DNA of 16,688 bases from an uncultured Collinsella sp. GTDB taxonomy: Bacteria > Actinomycetota > Coriobacteriia > Coriobacteriales > Coriobacteriaceae. Below, piece after piece: positions 13,148 to 16,688 of the stretch. The first letter of the stretch is position 1; every line of letters starts with the position of its first letter. Where the stretch lies: NCBI GenBank assembly GCA_900550785.1, contig URTL01000031.1:1-16688 (forward strand), written 5' to 3'. Made by a program: the position numbers and the translations under genes. Under the pieces are notes generated by a model. The model was not told where the DNA came from. It made no database searches and was given only the letters and a program-made list of their open reading frames with translations.

Positions 13148-15051
13148 CAGCAGCCCTCCTCTCGCGCGACCGTCTTGGATTTAGCAATGTCCGAGACGTT
13201 AGAAGAACCGCCCGAGCGACCGATTAGCAGGTCCACCAACTCGTCTGCCAGCGACTCAACCGTATAGAGCCCGCCGCGACGCAGCGGCACGCCCGCCTCC
13301 GTAAGCGCCAGCGCCATACGCTGGGCGGCGGGAACGCCCAAGCCGATCGACTTGAGCTCATCGGCATGCGCAAACACCTGCGCGGGGGTTCCCTCGGCAA
13401 ACACCGCACCTTCGTTCATTACGACGATACGGTCGCAGCAATTGGCCAGGTCATCCATGCTGTGCGAAACCATGACAACGGTCAGGCCCTCGCGATGGAG
13501 TCGACCGATGAGCCCTAGGAAATCCCTGCGCGCAGCCGGATCGAGCCCCGCCATGGGTTCATCGAGCACCAGGACTTCGGGCTCCATGGCGAGCACGCCG
13601 GCGAATGCCACACGCCGTTGCTGACCGCCCGAAAGCTCAAAGGGACTCTTGTCGCCGACCGTGGAAAGGTCGAGGCCCACGCGCGAGAGCGATGACTCGA
13701 CACGACGGTCGACTTCATCTTGCGGCAAGCCAAGGTTGTGCGGACCAAACGCCACGTCCTGCGCCACGGTTTCGGCAAACAGCTGACGCTCAGGATATTG
13801 AAACACCACGCCGACCTTGGCCTTAACCGCGGCGGCGTCTTTCTTGTTTGACAGATCGAGCCCCAGCGCGCGAACGGATCCCTCCTGGGGGCGAATCAAA
13901 CCGTTGAGATGCTGGACCAGCGTCGACTTACCCGAACCAGTATGACCTGCCAAGCCCAGGAACTCGCCGCGACGCACCGTCAGCGATACATCGCGCAGTG
14001 CCCACGGACTGCTGGGGTCGTTTCCCCAGAGAGCCTGTTTGCTCGATTTGCCCGCAGTGGCCGAGCGCTTATGCCAGCGGCGGCGCTCGCGCGGACTGAG
14101 CGAATAACTGTACGAAACATGGGATAGCTCTATGACGGGCTCCGACGCGTTGCCCTCGTTGTCTACCGGAACAGTGCCGTCAGCGATTTCCAACTGGGAT
14201 GCGGAAGACTGCCCCGCGGTGCCTGCCCCACTCCGCTCGGCATAAGCCTGCGCAATCTCGGCGACCATATCCGCCTCACGCACCTGCGCGCAAACGGGCA
14301 CGCCCTTCGCACGAAGTGCCCTACCTAGGCAGCACGACGCCGGCATATCCAGGTTGAGCTGCGCAAGCTCATCCGCCCGCGTCAAGATTTCCTCGGGCGT
14401 ACCGAGCATGGCAACGTGCCCCGCCCGAAACACCGCGACACGATCGGCCTCGGCGGCCTCCTCCATAAAGTGCGTAATCATCACGATAGTCATGCCACGA
14501 TCGTGAAGTGCGCGGCACGCTTTCATAAGACCCTTGCGTCCGCGCGGATCGAGCATCGAGGAGGCCTCATCCAAAATGAGCACGCGCGGCTCCATGGCGA
14601 GCACGCCGGCAAGCGCCACGCGTTGCTTTTGACCACCCGAAAGCGCATGGGTCTCGTGGCGCTCAAAGCCCACCAGGCCCACGCCCTTCAGCGCCTCGCG
14701 TACGCGCTGCGCAATTTGCGCCGATGGCACGCCAAGGTTTTCGGGACCGAACGCAACGTCATCTTCGACAAGCGTTGCCACCAGCTGATCATCGGGATTC
14801 TGGAATACCATGCCCGCGGTCGAACGAATGTCATAGACCAGCTCGAGGTCGGACGCATCCATACCGTTGATACGCACCGTGCCCGCATCGGGCTGCAACA
14901 GTGCATTCAGATGCTTGGCAAACGTCGACTTGCCCGACCCATTACCACCGAGGATGCAGAAAAACTCGCCGTCCTCGATGTTTAGATCGACGCCGTCGAG
15001 CGCCGGCACGGCACCGTCATAGCTAAAGGAAACGCCCCGACACTCAATCAT
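13147..15051 (-). CDS. Fused ECF transporter ATPase (EcfA1-EcfA2 in one chain)
   Basis: This 634-residue protein carries two complete ABC domains. Domain 1 (about 1-275) has Walker A GGNGSGKST (35-43), Q-loop QNPDDQ, signature LSGGQKQR, Walker B VLILDEASSMLDP (Glu162) and switch His in MITHFMEE. Domain 2 (about 306-600) has GHTGSGKST (369-377), QYPERQ, LSGGQQRR, VLVLDEPMAGLDP (Glu498) and MVSHSMDD. The SMLDP and AGLDP variants correspond to EcfA1- and EcfA2-type subunits, normally separate proteins of about 280 residues. The domains are joined by an acidic/Ser-rich linker (about 277-305). A basic stretch of about 30 residues (319-350, RERRRWHKR) is inserted near the start of domain 2. The ATG overlaps the ribU stop by 4 bases. 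Both sites look intact. Confidence 0.95.
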   Translation of the reverse strand: MIECRGVSFSYDGAVPALDGVDLNIEDGEFFCILGGNGSGKSTFAKHLNALLQPDAGTVRINGMDASDLELVYDIRSTAGMVFQNPDDQLVATLVEDDVAFGPENLGVPSAQIAQRVREALKGVGLVGFERHETHALSGGQKQRVALAGVLAMEPRVLILDEASSMLDPRGRKGLMKACRALHDRGMTIVMITHFMEEAAEADRVAVFRAGHVAMLGTPEEILTRADELAQLNLDMPASCCLGRALRAKGVPVCAQVREADMVAEIAQAYAERSGAGTAGQSSASQLEIADGTVPVDNEGNASEPVIELSHVSYSYSLSPRERRRWHKRSATAGKSSKQALWGNDPSSPWALRDVSLTVRRGEFLGLAGHTGSGKSTLVQHLNGLIRPQEGSVRALGLDLSNKKDAAAVKAKVGVVFQYPERQLFAETVAQDVAFGPHNLGLPQDEVDRRVESSLSRVGLDLSTVGDKSPFELSGGQQRRVAFAGVLAMEPEVLVLDEPMAGLDPAARRDFLGLIGRLHREGLTVVMVSHSMDDLANCCDRIVVMNEGAVFAEGTPAQVFAHADELKSIGLGVPAAQRMALALTEAGVPLRRGGLYTVESLADELVDLLIGRSGGSSNVSDIAKSKTVAREEGC

Positions 15052-15638
15052 GCGCGGCCTTTGACCTGGTCCTTCTTGGGCGTGATGAGATTAGAGACCG
15101 CCTTGTACACCGCCAGCGTGAGTACCGAGTTAAGCACAGTCTTGATGAGGTTAAACGGCAAAACAGCGGGAAGCATGAGCGGCAGAATCACATCGGCCGA
15201 GCCATACCAGAACCATACGCCAATAGTAAGGTTTGCGACCATAGACAGCGCTGTAGCGGCAATGACGCCGAGCACCAGGCCAATCACGGCACCCTTGTAG
15301 GTGTGCATCTTCTGATAGACGATAGCCGCAGGCAGAATATAGCCCAGCGTGGCAACCAAGTTCATAAGCGCACCGACCCAATCGCCCGTGGTAAGCGCAT
15401 GGATAACGATCGCCATAGCGGCAACAGCTGTGCCGGCACCAGGGCCATACGCAAATCCACACACCATCGCCGGCACCAGCGACGGGTCATACGTCAAAAA
15501 CGGCGCCGAAGGAAGGATGGGCAGCTGCACATACATAAACAGGGCGCCCAAGGCGCACATCAGCGCCATGGTAACGAGCTGTTTGGTGCTCCACCTATTC
15601 GTGTTCTCAAAATGGATATGCTGCGACTGTTCAGACAT
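15048..15638 (-). CDS. ribU: ECF transporter S component, riboflavin-specific
   Basis: RibU captures riboflavin in the membrane and associates with EcfA/EcfT for import. The 196-residue protein is very hydrophobic with about six membrane helices. The loop FLTYDPSLVPAMVCGFAYGPGAG (about 47-69) matches the RibU signature (F-x-x-YDPSD/L-x-P-A). The ATG at 15638 is chosen because AGGTGA lies just upstream and the in-frame ATG at 15659 falls inside the conserved 3' end of the riboswitch. The FMN leader supports riboflavin rather than another vitamin. It heads the operon ribU-ecfA-ecfT-PNPOx-PNPOx. No rib biosynthesis gene is seen here. Confidence 0.93.
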   Translation of the reverse strand: MSEQSQHIHFENTNRWSTKQLVTMALMCALGALFMYVQLPILPSAPFLTYDPSLVPAMVCGFAYGPGAGTAVAAMAIVIHALTTGDWVGALMNLVATLGYILPAAIVYQKMHTYKGAVIGLVLGVIAATALSMVANLTIGVWFWYGSADVILPLMLPAVLPFNLIKTVLNSVLTLAVYKAVSNLITPKKDQVKGRA

Positions 15639-15650
15639 AAGATCACCTGC

Positions 15651-15832
15651 CTCTTTCATCCGGACTCTAACCGTTGGTACTGGGATCTCACCAGTTCAGC
15701 CGGCATGCGAACCAACGCACACACGGGTCGCGGACTCATCGGCTCGGTCGCAGGCACTTTACCTGCGCCACGGTACCCCTTTGGCACCGCCCGATTTACC
15801 GCCAGTGGGGAATTTCACCCCGCCCTGAAGAC
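15651..15832 (-). ncRNA. FMN riboswitch (RFN element)
   Basis: Conserved RFN blocks read in order on the minus strand: GGGGTGAAATTCCCC then ACTGGCGGT; the block GAGCCGATGAGTCCGCGACCC; CTGGTGAGATCCCAG; and CGGTTAGAGTCCGGATGAAAG at the 3' end, flanked by a TCTTC/GAAAGA-like closing stem. The aptamer ends about 5 nt from the ribU Shine-Dalgarno AGGTGA, with no terminator hairpin plus T run between them. FMN binding therefore most likely blocks translation initiation. Confidence 0.93.
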
Positions 15833-15856
15833 ATATCATTCAGTTGTCCATGTCTT

Positions 15857-15884
15857 ATTATACACGGCGCAAAGAAAATTGCAA
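15857..15884 (-). promoter_or_regulatory. Promoter of the ribU operon
   Basis: The -35 TTGCAA (15879-15884) and -10 TATAAT (15857-15862), with a 16-bp spacer and TG just before the -10, form a near-consensus sigma70-type promoter. Transcription would start about 20 nt before the riboswitch. This is the last element that clearly belongs to the central genome. Confidence 0.85.
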
Positions 15885-15906
15885 CCCCCCGTTTTTGGGT
15901 AAATTA

Positions 15907-15919
15907 GAACAAATATTCG
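15907..15919. promoter_or_regulatory. Possible LexA-type SOS box
   Basis: GAACAAATATTCG resembles the Firmicutes LexA box (GAAC-N4-GTTC) with one mismatch in the second half-site. It lies 9 bp before the -35 of the plus-strand promoter. A single imperfect match is weak evidence. Confidence 0.3.
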
Positions 15920-15927
15920 ATTCTCCG

Positions 15928-15956
15928 TTGACTTTCCCTGTCCGCTATATTACAAT
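15928..15956 (+). promoter_or_regulatory. Promoter of the SLOG-queH operon
   Basis: TTGACT (15928-15933) and TACAAT (15951-15956) with a 17-bp spacer form a good sigma70-type promoter, 34 bp before the start codon. Confidence 0.75.
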
Positions 15957-15990
15957 GATTCCAAATCTATATGGGAGAGGAGGACCTGCT

Positions 15991-16503
15991 ATGGACAAGA
16001 GCACCACCTGCTGCTTTACCGGCCACCGCCCGGACAAGCTGCCCTGGGGCACCCACGAGGATGATCCACGCTGCATGGCACTGAAGCAGCGGCTGGACGC
16101 TGCCCTGATGCAGGTCTATGACGGAGGCGTCCGCCATTTTATCTGCGGCATGGCCCGGGGAGCTGATCTCTACTTTGCCGAGGCGGTACTCGCTCTGCGG
16201 GAACGTCGGCCCGAAGTCACCCTGGAGTGCGCCCGCCCCTGCGAGAGTCAAGCCCACAGCTGGCCCCAGAAAGAGCAGGAGCGCTATCAGTCCATTCTGG
16301 ACCGGTGCGACTACGAGACTCTGGTACAGCACCATTACGACCGCTTCTGCATGATGCGCCGCAACCGCTACATGGTGGACCACGCCGCCCACATTCTCAC
16401 CGTCTACAACGGCGTGCCCCAGGGGGGCACGGCCCAAACTTTGTTATATGCCATCCGGAAAGGCCTGCTGGTCCATCCGGTACCACTGGAGGAAGAAACA
16501 TGA
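15991..16503 (+). CDS. SLOG-family (DUF1273-like) protein
   Basis: This 170-residue cytoplasmic protein has a Rossmann-like SLOG domain, a family thought to bind nucleotide-like ligands. Key motifs are CCFTGHRPDKLPWG (7-20), ICGMARGADLYFAE (51-64), RNRYMVDHA and YNGVPQGGTAQT (139-150), which match the DUF1273/YspA-like branch; biochemical function is unknown. The ATG at 15991 is preferred over longer in-frame readings because GGAGAGGAGG lies 7 nt upstream. It overlaps queH by 4 bases (ATGA), so the two are translated from one transcript. CGG arginine codons and CTG/CCC usage look more like Oscillospiraceae than the genes to the left. Confidence 0.85.
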   Translation: MDKSTTCCFTGHRPDKLPWGTHEDDPRCMALKQRLDAALMQVYDGGVRHFICGMARGADLYFAEAVLALRERRPEVTLECARPCESQAHSWPQKEQERYQSILDRCDYETLVQHHYDRFCMMRRNRYMVDHAAHILTVYNGVPQGGTAQTLLYAIRKGLLVHPVPLEEET

Positions 16504-16688
16504 ACACGCTCATGCACATCTGCTGCGCCCCCTGCGCCAACCGCCCCATCGCCCAACTGCGGGAGGAGGGACACTCAGTCACCGGCTTCTGGTTTAACCC
16601 CAACATCCACCCCTATACCGAGTACCAGGCCCGGAAGGCCACTCTGGAGGGCTACGCCAAGGAAATCGGCATGAAGCTGATCATCGGC
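16500..16688 (+). CDS. queH: Epoxyqueuosine reductase QueH, partial (N-terminal 63 residues)
   Basis: QueH (formerly DUF208) performs the last step of queuosine tRNA modification, reducing epoxyqueuosine. The N terminus MNTLMHICCAPCANRP gives the family CC-x-x-C cysteines (C8, C9, C12), which bind metal/iron-sulfur cofactors. FWFNPNIHPYTEYQARK follows and is highly characteristic. The gene runs off the window end, so the remaining cysteines cannot be checked. The ATG overlaps the preceding stop codon (ATGA). Confidence 0.9.
   Translation, partial: MNTLMHICCAPCANRPIAQLREEGHSVTGFWFNPNIHPYTEYQARKATLEGYAKEIGMKLIIG

Noticed and set aside
15639..15659. Upstream ATG adding seven residues to RibU
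   Set aside because: The ATG is part of the conserved GGATGAAAG end of the FMN riboswitch; the downstream ATG has a well-placed AGGTGA.

Overview
The window reads as chromosome of a high-GC gut Coriobacteriia, most probably Collinsella or a close relative. The basis is the G+C-rich coding sequence, an ornithine-type MurE, a fused EcfA protein, and strongly one-sided gene order: nearly every gene is on the minus strand. This assignment comes from recognising families and style, not from a database search. The two edges do not fit the middle. At the left (1 to about 300) the start of a cation P-type ATPase on the plus strand runs directly into the back half of a truncated glutamate racemase gene. 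At the right (from about 15.9 kb) a plus-strand SLOG-family gene and the start of queH look like Clostridia (Oscillospiraceae-like) DNA. Both edges may be assembly or amplification chimeras, or true rearrangement or transfer.

Minus-strand order, read from right to left. (1) A sigma70-type promoter and an FMN riboswitch (about 15.65-15.88 kb) lead a tightly packed operon: ribU (riboflavin ECF substrate protein), a fused two-domain EcfA ATPase, ecfT, and two tandem pyridoxamine-oxidase-like flavin-binding split-barrel proteins. The overlaps are 4 nt and 1 nt and the gaps 30 and 44 nt. A 15-bp perfect hairpin follows at 11.35 kb. (2) argC-argJ-argB-argD (11.16-6.27 kb) encode the acetylated route from N-acetylglutamate to ornithine. 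An ArgR-like operator lies upstream of argC, and a terminator-like, possibly attenuating structure lies between argC and argJ. No argF, argG or argH is present. (3) A 600-bp non-coding stretch (5.66-6.27 kb) holds a duplicated tRNA 3' end plus terminator, GC-rich hairpins and a 217-bp element with 33-nt imperfect terminal inverted repeats. (4) tRNA-Val(UAC) at 5.58 kb is on the plus strand. (5) An asparagine-synthetase family gene (asnB) ends in a clear terminator, followed by murE, a Cof-type HAD phosphatase and the truncated murI.

Two functional themes stand out. One is cell wall: MurE lacks the DAP-type DNPR motif, a non-DAP diamino acid such as ornithine would fit, and the neighbouring arg cluster stops at ornithine. 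AsnB could supply asparagine or amidate wall precursors, and MurI would supply D-glutamate. The other is flavin supply: an FMN-sensing leader appears to control a riboflavin transporter together with two probable flavin-binding proteins.

I found no CRISPR array, phage module, toxin or defence system. The most unusual items are the two discontinuities, the possible argC-argJ attenuator, the tRNA-Val 3'-end duplication and the inverted-repeat element.
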